36,970 nt of DNA from Acidobacteriota bacterium (GTDB lineage: Bacteria > Acidobacteriota > Thermoanaerobaculia > Multivoradales > JAHEKO01): assembly GCA_029862975.1 (NCBI GenBank), contig JAOTWP010000027.1:1-36970 (forward strand). Reading direction: 5' to 3'. Of this stretch, positions 6,443-18,344 are shown one piece after another (position 1 is the first letter of the stretch; each line of letters opens with the position of its first letter). The notes under the pieces are model-generated. The model saw nothing but the letters and a program-made list of their open reading frames with translations, was not told where the DNA came from and did no database searches. The position numbers and the translations under genes are program-made.

Positions 6443-7425
6443 AGGAGGCATTCTCGATCGTCGGCGCGCGGATCGCGCCGGGCACCCGCGAGACGGTCAG
6501 CCTGCCGGTGCCGCGGCTCTACACCCACGCCGAGCTGGACATCCCGGTGCACGTCGTCCACGGCCGGCGGCCCGGGCCGCGGCTCTTCGTGAGCGCGGCG
6601 GTCCACGGCGACGAGATCAACGGCGTCGAGATCATCCGCCGGCTGCTGCGGCTCAAGATCCTCGAGAAGCTGCGCGGCACGCTGATCGCAGTGCCCGTCG
6701 TCAACGTCTTCGGGTTCATCAACCAGTCGCGCTATCTCCCCGACCGCCGCGACCTCAATCGCTCGTTTCCGGGGTCGCACCACGGCTCGCTGGCGGCGCG
6801 CATGGCCCGGCTCTTCGCCGACGAGATCGTCGGCCTGGCGACGCACGGCATCGACCTCCACACCGGCTCGAACCACCGCACCAACCTGCCGCAGATCCGC
6901 GCCTCGCTCGACGACCCGGAGACCGCGGGCATGGCGCACGCCTTCGGCGCGCCGGTGATCCTGGACTCGACCCTGCGCGACGGCTCCCTGCGGCAGGCCG
7001 GCTTCGACCGCAAGCTGCCGATGCTCCTCTACGAGGCCGGCGAGGCCCTGCGCTTCAACGAGCTCGCCATCCGCACCGGCATGCGCGGCATCGTGGGCGT
7101 CATGCGCTCGATCGGCATGCTGCGCCACACCAAGAAGAGCCGGGCGGCCCCGACGCTCTCGACCGTAGCCCGCTCGAGCTACTGGCAGCGGGCGCCGATC
7201 AGCGGCGTCCTCCACGGCTCGGTGCGCCTGGGCACCGAGGTCGCCAAGGGCCAGAAGATCGCCAACATCGCCGATCCGCTCGGCAACGACATCCTGCCGA
7301 TCCGCGCGGCTTCGGCCGGCGTCGTCATCGGCCGCCTGATGCTGCCGCTCGTCCATCAGGGAGACGCCCTCCTCCACATCGCGCGCCTCGACCGCCCGCT
7401 GGCGACCGCCAAGCCGGCCGGCTGA
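6439..7425 (+). CDS. Succinylglutamate desuccinylase/aspartoacylase (AstE/AspA) family zinc hydrolase
   Basis: The 328-residue product starts at GTG 6439, which overlaps the stop of the rimB-like gene. It has the M14-like AstE/AspA fold: the zinc ligands H56 and E59 in [13 protein letters not shown]141 in [12 protein letters not shown], the substrate-binding segment [10 protein letters not shown] (103-112) and the probable catalytic glutamate E199 in LLYEAGE. The C-terminal domain (about 240-325) carries the biotinyl-like beta fold usual in this subgroup. Relatives hydrolyse N-acyl amino acids or C-terminal residues. Coupling to rimB and divergence from rimK suggest a role in the same pathway, perhaps trimming glutamate tails or acting on a glutamyl product; this is inference. 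It is too long to be RimA. Confidence 0.88.
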   Translation: MKEAFSIVGARIAPGTRETVSLPVPRLYTHAELDIPVHVVHGRRPGPRLFVSAAVHGDEINGVEIIRRLLRLKILEKLRGTLIAVPVVNVFGFINQSRYLPDRRDLNRSFPGSHHGSLAARMARLFADEIVGLATHGIDLHTGSNHRTNLPQIRASLDDPETAGMAHAFGAPVILDSTLRDGSLRQAGFDRKLPMLLYEAGEALRFNELAIRTGMRGIVGVMRSIGMLRHTKKSRAAPTLSTVARSSYWQRAPISGVLHGSVRLGTEVAKGQKIANIADPLGNDILPIRAASAGVVIGRLMLPLVHQGDALLHIARLDRPLATAKPAG

Positions 7426-7584
7426 GGCCTTCCGGCGGCCGCGCGGTCCGTGCGCCTCGGCGGGCGGCGGCCGGGCCTCAGACGCCGGGAGCACGGCACC
7501 CACCCTGGAGGGTGTTCCCGCCGGCCCGGCGCTGCCCTACCCTGGGTGGCACCCCGAGCGGGCGCCAGCCGAGGAGTCGAGCCG

Positions 7585-8058
7585 ATGAAGACACCCGAAC
7601 CGATCGCGGACTTCCTGCAGCAGAAGCGCATCGCCGTGACCGGCGTGTCGCGCGCCGGCGGCGAGGCCGCCAACGTCGTCTACCGCAAGCTGCGCAGCGC
7701 CGGCTACGAGGTCTTCGCCGTCAACCCCAACGCCGAGCGCCTCGAAGGCGACCCGGCCTACCCCGACCTCGCGGCCATCCCGGGAGCGCCGGTCGACGGC
7801 GCGGTCGTCGCCAGCCACCCGAGCGTCGCGCTCGGCATCGTGCGGCAGTGCGCCGAGCTCGGCATCCCGCGGGTCTGGATGCACCGCTCCTTCGGCCGGG
7901 GCAGCGTCTCGCAGCCCGCCGTCGAGCGCTGTCGCGAGGCAGGCATCGAGGTGATCGCCGGCGGCTGCCCCATGATGTTCTGCCCGCCGGTCGACCTCGG
8001 CCACCGCTGCATGCGCTGGATCCTGGCCCGCACCGGCGGCATCGCGCGGGCCGCCTGA
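7585..8058 (+). CDS. CoA-binding (YccU-like) protein
   Basis: ATG 7585 follows GAGGAG (7571-7576). The 157-residue protein is a single Rossmann-type CoA_binding_2 domain: KRIAVTGVSRAGG near the N-terminus (residues 14-26) for the nucleotide, GYEVFAVNPNAE (38-49), IPRVWMHRSFG (about 95-105) and a terminal GCPMMFC segment. Family members bind CoA in vitro but have no established function. Length and motifs are normal for the family. It is separated by 159 bp from the upstream operon and is probably transcribed on its own. Confidence 0.88.
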   Translation: MKTPEPIADFLQQKRIAVTGVSRAGGEAANVVYRKLRSAGYEVFAVNPNAERLEGDPAYPDLAAIPGAPVDGAVVASHPSVALGIVRQCAELGIPRVWMHRSFGRGSVSQPAVERCREAGIEVIAGGCPMMFCPPVDLGHRCMRWILARTGGIARAA

Positions 8059-8096
8059 CTCCGGGACGCCTGACTCCGGGCCGCCTGCGCGCCGGT

Positions 8097-8105
8097 TGCT
8101 ATCAT
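8097..8105 (+). promoter_or_regulatory. Extended -10 box candidate (TGCTATCAT)
   Basis: TGC followed by TATCAT (8100-8105) resembles an extended -10 element. No good -35 is visible 17 bp upstream. It would drive the carbonic anhydrase gene and lies only 6 nt before an ATG (8112) that opens a short leader frame. Similar GCTAnnAT boxes precede several other genes in the window. Confidence 0.4.
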
Positions 8106-8111
8106 CCGCCG

Positions 8112-8198
8112 ATGCACTCGCGGCGAGGTGGTGCTTCGTCCCGGGCCCGGAGCCTCGGCACGGTCCCCGCGGCGCGCGGCGGGAGAGACCACGGATGA
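8112..8198 (+). CDS. Possible 28-codon leader ORF overlapping the carbonic anhydrase start
   Basis: An ATG at 8112, 6 nt behind a -10-like box, opens a 28-codon frame rich in Arg, Ser and Gly. Its TGA (8196-8198) overlaps the carbonic anhydrase ATG (8195) as ATGA. No family is recognisable. The arrangement would fit a leaderless leader peptide coupled to the next gene, but in such GC-rich DNA a short open frame can be chance. Confidence 0.25.
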   Translation: MHSRRGGASSRARSLGTVPAARGGRDHG

Positions 8199-8818
8199 TT
8201 CCGGCGCCCGCAGCGCTGGCGCGGCTCGAGGAAGGCAATCGCCGCTTCGCGGCGGACGGGCCGAGCCGCGGGCCGCGCGCCGGCCGGGGCCGCCGCCGCG
8301 CGCTGGTGGCCGGCCAGGAGCCCTTCGCCGCCATCCTCGGCTGCTCGGACTCGCGGGTGCCGGCCGAGCTCGTCTTCGACCAGGGGCTGGGGGACCTCTT
8401 CGTGATCCGGGTGGCCGGCAACGTCGTGGCCCCGTCGCTGGTCGGCAGCGTCGAGTTCGCCGCGGAGCGGTTCGGGACGCGGCTGGTCGTCGTCCTCGGC
8501 CACTCCGGATGCGGCGCCGTCCAGGCCACGCTCGAGCAGCTCGAGCGGCCGACGCAGAGCCGCTCGCCCAACCTCCAGGCCATCGTGGGCTTCATCAGGC
8601 CCTCCGTGGAAGCCCTGCTCGACGCGACGCCTCGACCCGCCCCCGAAGACCTCCTGAGCGCCGCCGTACGGGCCAACATCCGAACCTCCGCGGACCACCT
8701 GCGGCACGGCTCCGCGATCCTCGAGCGGCTGATCCGCGACGACGGCCTCCTCGTCGTCGGCGCCGAGTACTCCCTCGAGACCGGGCTCGTCGACTTCTTC
8801 GACGGCGAGGGACGGTAG
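8195..8818 (+). CDS. Beta-class carbonic anhydrase
   Basis: The 207-residue protein starts at ATG 8195 behind GGGAGAGA (8181-8188). It contains all zinc ligands and catalytic residues of beta-carbonic anhydrases: C50, D52 and R54 in ILGCSDSRVP, then H103 and C106 in VVLGHSGCGAV. IRVAGNVVAP (71-80) and SVEFA are the conserved structural segments. The enzyme interconverts CO2 and bicarbonate, supplying carboxylases and pH balance. No signal peptide is seen, so it is probably cytoplasmic. It is convergent with the FG-GAP gene; the 79 bp between the two stops is mainly repeat. Confidence 0.95.
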   Translation: MIPAPAALARLEEGNRRFAADGPSRGPRAGRGRRRALVAGQEPFAAILGCSDSRVPAELVFDQGLGDLFVIRVAGNVVAPSLVGSVEFAAERFGTRLVVVLGHSGCGAVQATLEQLERPTQSRSPNLQAIVGFIRPSVEALLDATPRPAPEDLLSAAVRANIRTSADHLRHGSAILERLIRDDGLLVVGAEYSLETGLVDFFDGEGR

Positions 8819-8823
8819 GGTGG

Positions 8824-8897
8824 GAAAAGACTTCAGGTAAAGAAAAAAGGACTTCAGGTAGGAAGCCGAGCTGCGGACCAGGTAGGAGGCCGAGCTG

Positions 8898-8898
<1 letters not shown>
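8824..8898 (+). repeat. Short tandem repeats containing the GAAAAGACTTCAGGTA core
   Basis: Two copies of a GACTTCAGGTA core unit (8824-8839 and 8845-8860) run into two copies of a 24-bp unit starting GGTAGGAAGCCGAGCTG (8857-8880 and 8881-8898). They fill the gap between two convergent genes and touch the stop codon at 8898-8900. The same core, GCGCGAAAAGACTTC followed by R GGTA, occurs five more times near 34.2-34.65 kb. Confidence 0.8.
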
Positions 8899-10533
<1,635 letters not shown>

Positions 10534-10547
<14 letters not shown>

Positions 10548-11019
10548 GAAGCTCCGCGGCGACGGCCTCGAAGTCCGCCCAGGCGGCGGCCCGAGCCGTC
10601 TCGTCCGCGGCCTGGCGCAGGGCCGCCGAGGCGGCGAGGAGCTTCGTCTTCGCCGCGCTGGTCACGACCACGTAGCCGGGCTCGAAGATCCCCTGCTCCT
10701 CGCCCGCGGCGTTGAAGTGGTGGCCCCCCTCGAGCAGCCGCTTGCGCACCCCGCCGATGGCGTTGTCGCCCTCGTTGGCAAACAGCGCGATCTCCGCGGC
10801 CGCCGCCTCCCAGTTGCCCTGGGCGTAGCGCACCTGCGCCGCGTGCCGGTGCCCGTCGAGCATGGCGCGCACGAACCCGTGCTCCGCCGCGCGCAGCGAC
10901 AGGATCGTGTCGGCCAGCGCCTCGTAGGCGTCGACGATGCTCGGCGGAGTGTCCTGGGCGGGCGCCATCGTCGCCAACAGCCCCAGCAGACCAACGAACA
11001 AGATCGCCTTGTGTCTCAT
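10534..11019 (-). CDS. Small secreted protein of unknown family
   Basis: ATG 11019 is preceded by GGGAGG about 7 nt upstream, which fixes the start. The 161-residue protein has a classic signal peptide (MRHKAILFVGLLGLL then ATMAPAQD). The mature part is mostly alpha-helical and alanine-rich, with QVRYAQGNWEAAAAEI, then GGHHFNAAGEEQGIFEPGYV and a helical C-terminus. No family was recognised. It reads into the FG-GAP gene with a 14-bp overlap, so they form an operon. A periplasmic binding or accessory role beside the FG-GAP protein is possible but only suggested by context. Confidence 0.75.
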
Positions 11020-11162
11020 CACAAAACCTCCCTGGCTCCGTCTCACCGCCGGCCCATCCGGGGCGAGCGGGCGCTGAATGCTCGCAGTCTCGACGACCCA
11101 CCGCAAGCTGTCGCCACCCTGAGGGGCGGTCGCGGCGCCGGGCGGCGCGGCGAGGGCGGCGC

Positions 11163-11168
11163 TACAAT
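11163..11168 (+). promoter_or_regulatory. -10 box candidate TACAAT upstream of the kinase gene
   Basis: TACAAT in the context GGCGCTACAATGG lies 11 nt before the kinase ATG (11180), so transcription would start almost at the start codon. No -35 hexamer is recognisable. No clear ribosome binding site lies between it and the ATG, which agrees with a nearly leaderless transcript. Confidence 0.45.
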
Positions 11169-11179
11169 GGCCCTCGACC

Positions 11180-12703
11180 ATGATTCGAGACACGCCGGAT
11201 CGGATCGGTCGCTACGAGCTCCTCCGGGAGCTGGGACGGGGCTCCATGGGCCGTGTCTATCTGGCGCTCGACCCGAACATCGACCGGCGGATCGCGCTCA
11301 AGATCCTCGCCCCGGCACCCGGCGTGAGCGCCGTCGAAGAGGACGAGCTGCGGCGCCGCTTCGTGCTCGAGGCTCGTGCCGCCGGCAAGATCAGCCACCC
11401 GGGCATCGTCACGGTCTACGACGCCGAGACGGACCCCGAGAGCGGCAGCTCGTTCATCGCCATGGAGTGGATCGACGGGCATTCGCTGGACGCCGCCCTG
11501 CGGGAGGCCGCGCTGCCCATCGAGAGAGTCGTGGAGATCGGCCACCAGCTGGCGCTGGCCCTCGACGCCGCGCATCGCGCTGGCCTGGTCCACCGCGACA
11601 TCAAGCCCGCGAACGTTCTCGTCGACCGCGAGGGCCGGGTCAGAATCTCGGACTTCGGCATCGCCAAGTTCGCGTCCATGTCCAGCACGGCTACCGGCCG
11701 GCTGCTGGGGTCGCCCTTCTACATGTCCCCCGAGCAGGTTCGTGACGAGGCCGTCGACGGCCGATCGGACCTCTTCTCGCTCGGTTGCGTGCTCTACCAG
11801 GCGGCCACCGGCCGCGTGCCCTTCCCCGGTGACTCGCTGGCTGCCATCACCTACAAGATCCTCGAGATCGACCCGGCTCCCCCGAGCACCGTGAACCCGG
11901 CCGCGAGCCCGGAGCTCGACGCGCTGATCGCCAAGGCACTGCGCAAGGACCCTCGCGAGCGCTTCCAGACGGGGCTCGCTCTCGCTCGCGCCCTGGAGGC
12001 CCTGGGCGCCGGCCCGGAGCCGACGACGCCCACCGGCACCGTGATCCTGCCCCGAGACGAGGCGGCGGGCTCGCGCCCCGGCGCCTCGCTCGCCGGCCAC
12101 GGCACTGCCGAGCGCTCGTGGATCCTCCGGCGCCGCGGCCCCGTTCTGGCCGGGCTTGCGCTCGTCGTCCTACCCTTGCTGATCCTGGTTGCGGGGCGGC
12201 GGCCGCAAGGCCCGGCAGTGGGCGTCTCCGAGCCGTCCGTCCCCGCGCCGGAATCGACGGTGCCCTCGGACGAGCCCGGCGGTCGGGCGGCGCCGGGGCC
12301 CGCCCACGTCACCCCGGCGCCTGCGCAGGAGCCGACGGAGCCGACCGCGAGTTCGGCGGCGGCGAGCGGAACGCAACGGGCCGTGCAGTCCGCCGTCGTC
12401 GAGATCAGCTATCGCAACCACCTCCGGAACAGCCGGATGACGATCCTGGTGGACGACGCCGTCGTCTGGTCGGGCAGGATACGCAGCGACGAGGGTTGGC
12501 TGGGACGCGCGGTCGGCGACAGCGTGAGGCAGCGGATCACCGTGCCGGCCGGCAAGCACGTCATCGGCGTCCGCGTCGAGGGCAGCGACGGTACCGTGGA
12601 TGCCGCCAAGAGGATCTGGGGCACCTTCACCCCCGGCGCCCGCTCGAGACTCAAGGTGAGACTGTTTCCACCGCGCGTGCTCCGGCTGTCGTGGGACGAT
12701 TGA
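11180..12703 (+). CDS. Transmembrane PknB-like Ser/Thr protein kinase
   Basis: The 507-residue protein begins with a full Hanks-type kinase domain (residues about 11-275): glycine loop LGRGSMGRV (18-26), the ATP lysine in ALK (K41), catalytic loop HRDIKPANV (138-146), DFG (158-160), SPFYMSPEQ and the conserved arginine near ERFQT. All catalytic residues are present. A transmembrane helix lies at about 319-339, followed by a proline/alanine-rich linker to about 400 and a ~105-residue extracytoplasmic domain (VVEISYRNHLRNSRMTILVD to the end) that I do not recognise; PASTA repeats are absent. The outer domain probably senses a ligand. A zinc-ribbon/FHA gene follows after 4 bp and is a likely phospho-dependent partner. 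Confidence 0.94.
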   Translation: MIRDTPDRIGRYELLRELGRGSMGRVYLALDPNIDRRIALKILAPAPGVSAVEEDELRRRFVLEARAAGKISHPGIVTVYDAETDPESGSSFIAMEWIDGHSLDAALREAALPIERVVEIGHQLALALDAAHRAGLVHRDIKPANVLVDREGRVRISDFGIAKFASMSSTATGRLLGSPFYMSPEQVRDEAVDGRSDLFSLGCVLYQAATGRVPFPGDSLAAITYKILEIDPAPPSTVNPAASPELDALIAKALRKDPRERFQTGLALARALEALGAGPEPTTPTGTVILPRDEAAGSRPGASLAGHGTAERSWILRRRGPVLAGLALVVLPLLILVAGRRPQGPAVGVSEPSVPAPESTVPSDEPGGRAAPGPAHVTPAPAQEPTEPTASSAAASGTQRAVQSAVVEISYRNHLRNSRMTILVDDAVVWSGRIRSDEGWLGRAVGDSVRQRITVPAGKHVIGVRVEGSDGTVDAAKRIWGTFTPGARSRLKVRLFPPRVLRLSWDD

Positions 12704-12707
12704 CGCG

Positions 12708-13334
12708 ATGAGCGTCGTCGGCTGTCCACGTTGTGGCAGCGACGTCCCGATTCTCGAGGCCGAGGTCGGGCGTTCGCGCGTGCTGACCTGCCCGAGCTGC
12801 GCCTCGCGCCTCGAGGTATCGGTCTTCGCCGACGGAGCCGAGACGCGCTTCCAGCCGCAGCTGCTGGCCGGCCGGGCCACGTCCGCGGCTCGGCCGGCGA
12901 GCTCCGATCCCGCCGCGACGGTTCCGCTCGGCTCCCGCACGGCGCTCCTGGACCCGGGCGGTGACGCCGTTCAGCGCGGTGCCGTCGCGACCGTGATCCG
13001 GACCTCCCTCATCCTCGCCGGCGCCGAGCCCGGCGCCGAACGCTTCCCGCTCACCGCGAGCAAGACGACCGTCGGGCGCGAGAGCGCCGACATCGTGATC
13101 CCGGATTCGGCAATGTCGAGCCGCCACTTCGAGATCGAGGTCCGAGGCGGCGAGTACTTCGTGCGCGACCTCGAGAGCAGCAACGGGACCTTCCTCAACG
13201 GCAACCGGATCCGCGCCGCCCAGCTGGCCTCGGGGGACACGATCCGCGCCGGCCGGTCCGCCCTGACGTTCCGCGCCTTCGAGGCCATCGCGGTGGACGA
13301 AACCTTCTCACCGGCCGGCGACCCCGCGCGCTAG
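12708..13334 (+). CDS. Zinc-ribbon/FHA-domain protein
   Basis: The 208-residue protein starts 4 bp after the kinase stop, in an operon with it. An N-terminal zinc ribbon has two CxxC knuckles (C6/C9 and C28/C31, in CPRCG and CPSCA). A linker of about 60 residues leads to an FHA domain (about 100-190) with the phosphothreonine-binding residues GRE (123-125), SSRH (137-140) and SSNGTFLNG (157-165). FHA domains bind phosphothreonine, so recruitment by the upstream kinase, or phosphorylation by it in the threonine-bearing linker, is likely. No signal peptide or membrane segment is seen, so it is cytoplasmic. Its downstream output is not evident. Confidence 0.9.
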   Translation: MSVVGCPRCGSDVPILEAEVGRSRVLTCPSCASRLEVSVFADGAETRFQPQLLAGRATSAARPASSDPAATVPLGSRTALLDPGGDAVQRGAVATVIRTSLILAGAEPGAERFPLTASKTTVGRESADIVIPDSAMSSRHFEIEVRGGEYFVRDLESSNGTFLNGNRIRAAQLASGDTIRAGRSALTFRAFEAIAVDETFSPAGDPAR

Positions 13335-13745
13335 CCCAGTCTTCCTTTCTCCTCACGCCCACCGCCGCTCAACGCAGGCGCCACGCGGCATCGGGGGCGA
13401 GGCGCGCTCGTCTCGCTCCGGACCGTCGCGCCGCCCTCGTCGCGGCCGGCGCCCGACCCTGCCCGCGGGCTAGCGGGTCTCCGGAGGGGTTTCGCCACGC
13501 TGCCGGGTGAGCCTCGGCGCCACCCGACGAGCCGGGGGCGGAAGGCAGACCGCAAGGTCTCGCAGCCTCGCGCCTCGACCTACCCGTTCGCCTCGACGCC
13601 GCGCCACCCGGGGGCGTACGCCCGGCCAGACCGGCGAGGTATGGCCGCGCCGGCCCGTCCGGCCGAGCATGTTCGTGCCCCCCGCCGGCGCGAAGCGGCG
13701 CCGCGGAGCGCCGGCGGGCGGCTCACCGACAGGGGGACAGCGACC
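13335..13745 (+). other. 411-bp intergenic region before maeB
   Basis: No gene is convincing on either strand. The only visible structure is a perfect 11-bp inverted repeat near the maeB end. Codon-like open frames here are a consequence of the high GC content. Confidence 0.6.
13681..13718 (+). promoter_or_regulatory. GC-rich hairpin in the maeB leader
   Basis: CCCGCCGGCGC (13681-13691) pairs perfectly with GCGCCGGCGGG (13708-13718). The 16-nt loop contains the palindrome GCGGCGCCGC (13695-13704). It ends 27 nt before the maeB ATG. It could be an operator or a leader RNA structure. It lacks a T-run, so it is not a simple terminator. GC-rich sequence makes such pairing less surprising. Confidence 0.35.
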
Positions 13746-16037
<2,292 letters not shown>

Positions 16038-16075
16038 TTCGGAGGTGGCGGCGGCGGTGTCGCGGCGGCCGTGGG

Positions 16076-16804
16076 CTAGCCGGCCGGTGTGGCGCGGCCG
16101 GCCCGGGCTCTCCGCCGGGCGTCGCGGGCGGCGAGGATGATGTCGACCGCCTCGTCGGCGGAGGTCGTGCCCAGGTTGATCGTCAGGTCGTGGCGGGTCG
16201 GATCCTCGGCGTCGACCGCGAAGTGATGCTCGAGGAACTCGGCCCGCTCGCGCGTGATCCGCTCCATCTCGCGGGCCGCCTCGGCGGCTTCGAGGCCGCG
16301 CTCGCGGGCGAAGGCGCGCTGGCGCTCGGCGGCGGGCGCGATCAGCCGGACCCGCAGGCCGTGGTGCGCCGGCAGCAGGCGGTCGCAGCCCCGCCCGACG
16401 AAGACGGCCGGACCCTGGCGGGCCAGCGACAGCACCGTCTCGCACAGCCGCCGGAAGTAGTCGTTGCGCCCGAAGTCCTTGACGAAGATCGCGAAGAGCG
16501 CGCCCTGGTACCACTTGAGGTCGCGCTGGTCCATCGACTCGTAGATCCGCCGCCGGATGGCGTCGTCGCCGGCCATCGTCTCGAGGATCTTGCGCCCCAG
16601 CACCGGCCAGCCCAGCCGCTCGCCCAGCCGGTCCGCGACCTCCTCCCCCTGGACGCCAACCTCGCGGGAGATCGTGACGAAGTCCTCGACCTCCGGCCGC
16701 GCCTCCCGCGGGCGCGCCGCGCGCTGCAGGCGCGCCAGCTCCCAGTTGCGCATCTGGGACTCGACGGCGTGCGACGTGATCCTGGAATCGACCCCTGGGC
16801 TCAT
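16076..16804 (-). CDS. Cytidylate kinase-like family protein
   Basis: The 242-residue protein (ATG 16804; an upstream GTG at 16855 is possible) matches the Cytidylate_kin2 family: VTISREVGVQGEEVADRLGE at about residues 43-62, then GRKILETMAGDD, and GPAVFVGRGCDRLL in the middle. These proteins share the NMP-kinase fold, but members often have a degenerate P-loop. Here the usual GxGxxGK(S/T) site reads as EVGVQGEE with no lysine-serine pair, so CMP kinase activity is doubtful. It precedes no operon partner closely; the next gene on the same strand is 85 bp upstream. A structural or regulatory role is possible. Confidence 0.8.
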   Translation of the reverse strand: MSPGVDSRITSHAVESQMRNWELARLQRAARPREARPEVEDFVTISREVGVQGEEVADRLGERLGWPVLGRKILETMAGDDAIRRRIYESMDQRDLKWYQGALFAIFVKDFGRNDYFRRLCETVLSLARQGPAVFVGRGCDRLLPAHHGLRVRLIAPAAERQRAFARERGLEAAEAAREMERITRERAEFLEHHFAVDAEDPTRHDLTINLGTTSADEAVDIILAARDARRRARAGRATPAG

Positions 16805-16889
16805 GGCTCGCCCTTCACGGACGAGTCTGCGGCGGGCGGCCGCCACGGGCAACACCCGCGGGGGTGGGCGGCCGGCGGGCGCGGCGCTC

Positions 16890-18173
16890 CTAGCCCGCCC
16901 GCTGGCGCAGGACCTCTTCCTTGCCCGCCTCGTAGGTCTCGAGCATCCAGCCCGTGGCGCCCGCCAGCTCCCGGAAGGCGGTCTCGTGGACCTCGGCCTC
17001 GCCGTCCCGGGAGAGGGCGAAGAGGCAGTTGGCCATGGTCGCGTGCATCCAGACGCGGTCGCCGCGGTCCTCGACGTCCGCCGCCGCGAGCTCCCGGGCC
17101 AGGAGGTCGACGATCTCGCCGCGCACCTTCTTGGCCGTCATGCGGTCGTAGAGCGCTTCGTCCTCGTCGGCGAGGATCTCGGCCCGCATGACGAGGCACG
17201 AGGCGTAGTTCTCGCCGTTGTAGTAATCCCGCTTCACGTTGAAGCCGCGGCCGTAGTACTCGATGGCCTTGTCGAGGTGGACGGGGTCGCCCTCGAGCTT
17301 CCACAGCCGCTTGCGGATCGCGCCGGCGATGCCCAGGGTCTCCGTGTCGTTCGAGGTGTCGGGGCTCAGGCCTTCGAGGATCTCGAGGCCGCGCTCGAGC
17401 GCCGTCTTCTCGTCGGGCTGCTTGCTCTTGTAGGTGGTGAGCGCGAGCTGCTGGGTGACGAAATCGCGCTCGCTCTGGCCCACCGGCGCCTCGCCGCCGG
17501 CGGTGCCCGCCATCAAGCTCAGGGCCTTGCCGAAGGCCGCCGCCGCCGCGGCCTGGTCGCCCTCCTTCTTGGCGGCCTTGCCGCGGGCGATCAGCTGCTG
17601 CAGGCCGTCGCCGCGCTCCTCCATCACCGTGAGCATCGTCTGGTAGTCCGCGTCGGACATCATGGGCTCCTTGAGCCCCTTCAGGAACTCGTACACGGGG
17701 CTGTCCCGGGCCGGCTGGGCCATGATCGTCTCGATCAGGGCTTGCAGGGCCGCCTTCTTCTTCGCGGCCTCGCGGGCTCCGATGTCCGACCCGAGATGGT
17801 GGTAGGTGAAGGTCGAGATGTGGGACAGGTCGAAGTGGAAGGCGGCCTGGTCTTCGAGCATGATGATCGTGGAATGGGGGCGCAGCGCGTGGCGGACCCC
17901 CAGCTCGTAGACGGCGTTGACGTTGCCCGTCGAGATGTCGGCGACCACCAGGTCCGCGCGCAGGAGCATCTCGTACATGCGGGTGTCGATCATCCCCGAG
18001 TTGAGCATCTGGTCGGCCCGCACGCACCGCAGGCCGGCGTCCTCCACGGCGGGCTTGATGATCGTCTCGTAGGTCGCGTCGAGGTCGAGGGTGCGCGGCT
18101 TGTGGTCCCGCGTATACGCGGTCTTCTCGCCGAAGCCCATGACCACGAAACAGGCCTTGCGCTCGTCGTTCAT
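16890..18173 (-). CDS. TIR-like/TPR (DUF4071, MAP3K TRAFs-binding-type) protein
   Basis: ATG 18173 lies about 6 nt behind GGGAGGA. In this 427-residue protein, residues 6-110 form a Rossmann-like domain of the TIR/nucleoside-deoxyribosyltransferase-like class: CFVVMGFGEK (8-17), TYETIIKPAVEDAGL, LVVADISTGNVNAVYELGVRHAL (75-97). The glutamate E90 in VYELG is at the position used for catalysis by related N-glycosidases. Residues about 190-425 are helical TPR-type repeats (AIEYYGRGFNV, YNGENYASCL) matching the DUF4071 region of animal ASK kinases. Bacterial members of this class are linked to conflict/immune and stress signalling. No cognate nuclease or cyclase gene lies beside it, so the function here remains open. 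It is cytoplasmic. Confidence 0.85.
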   Translation of the reverse strand: MNDERKACFVVMGFGEKTAYTRDHKPRTLDLDATYETIIKPAVEDAGLRCVRADQMLNSGMIDTRMYEMLLRADLVVADISTGNVNAVYELGVRHALRPHSTIIMLEDQAAFHFDLSHISTFTYHHLGSDIGAREAAKKKAALQALIETIMAQPARDSPVYEFLKGLKEPMMSDADYQTMLTVMEERGDGLQQLIARGKAAKKEGDQAAAAAAFGKALSLMAGTAGGEAPVGQSERDFVTQQLALTTYKSKQPDEKTALERGLEILEGLSPDTSNDTETLGIAGAIRKRLWKLEGDPVHLDKAIEYYGRGFNVKRDYYNGENYASCLVMRAEILADEDEALYDRMTAKKVRGEIVDLLARELAAADVEDRGDRVWMHATMANCLFALSRDGEAEVHETAFRELAGATGWMLETYEAGKEEVLRQRAG

Positions 18174-18344
18174 CAGGGTCCTCCCGGCAGGCGTCGGCGC
18201 GGGCGGCGACGGCCGGAGGCCGCTCCTCGGCGCCCCGCGCCCTCCCGTGATGGTACGCCGGCGGCGGGAGCCCCGCAACCGCGCACGCTTCCGGCAGCGC
18301 GCCGCCGCGGCCCGCGCAGCAAGACCACGGAGCGGGGCGTCGCG

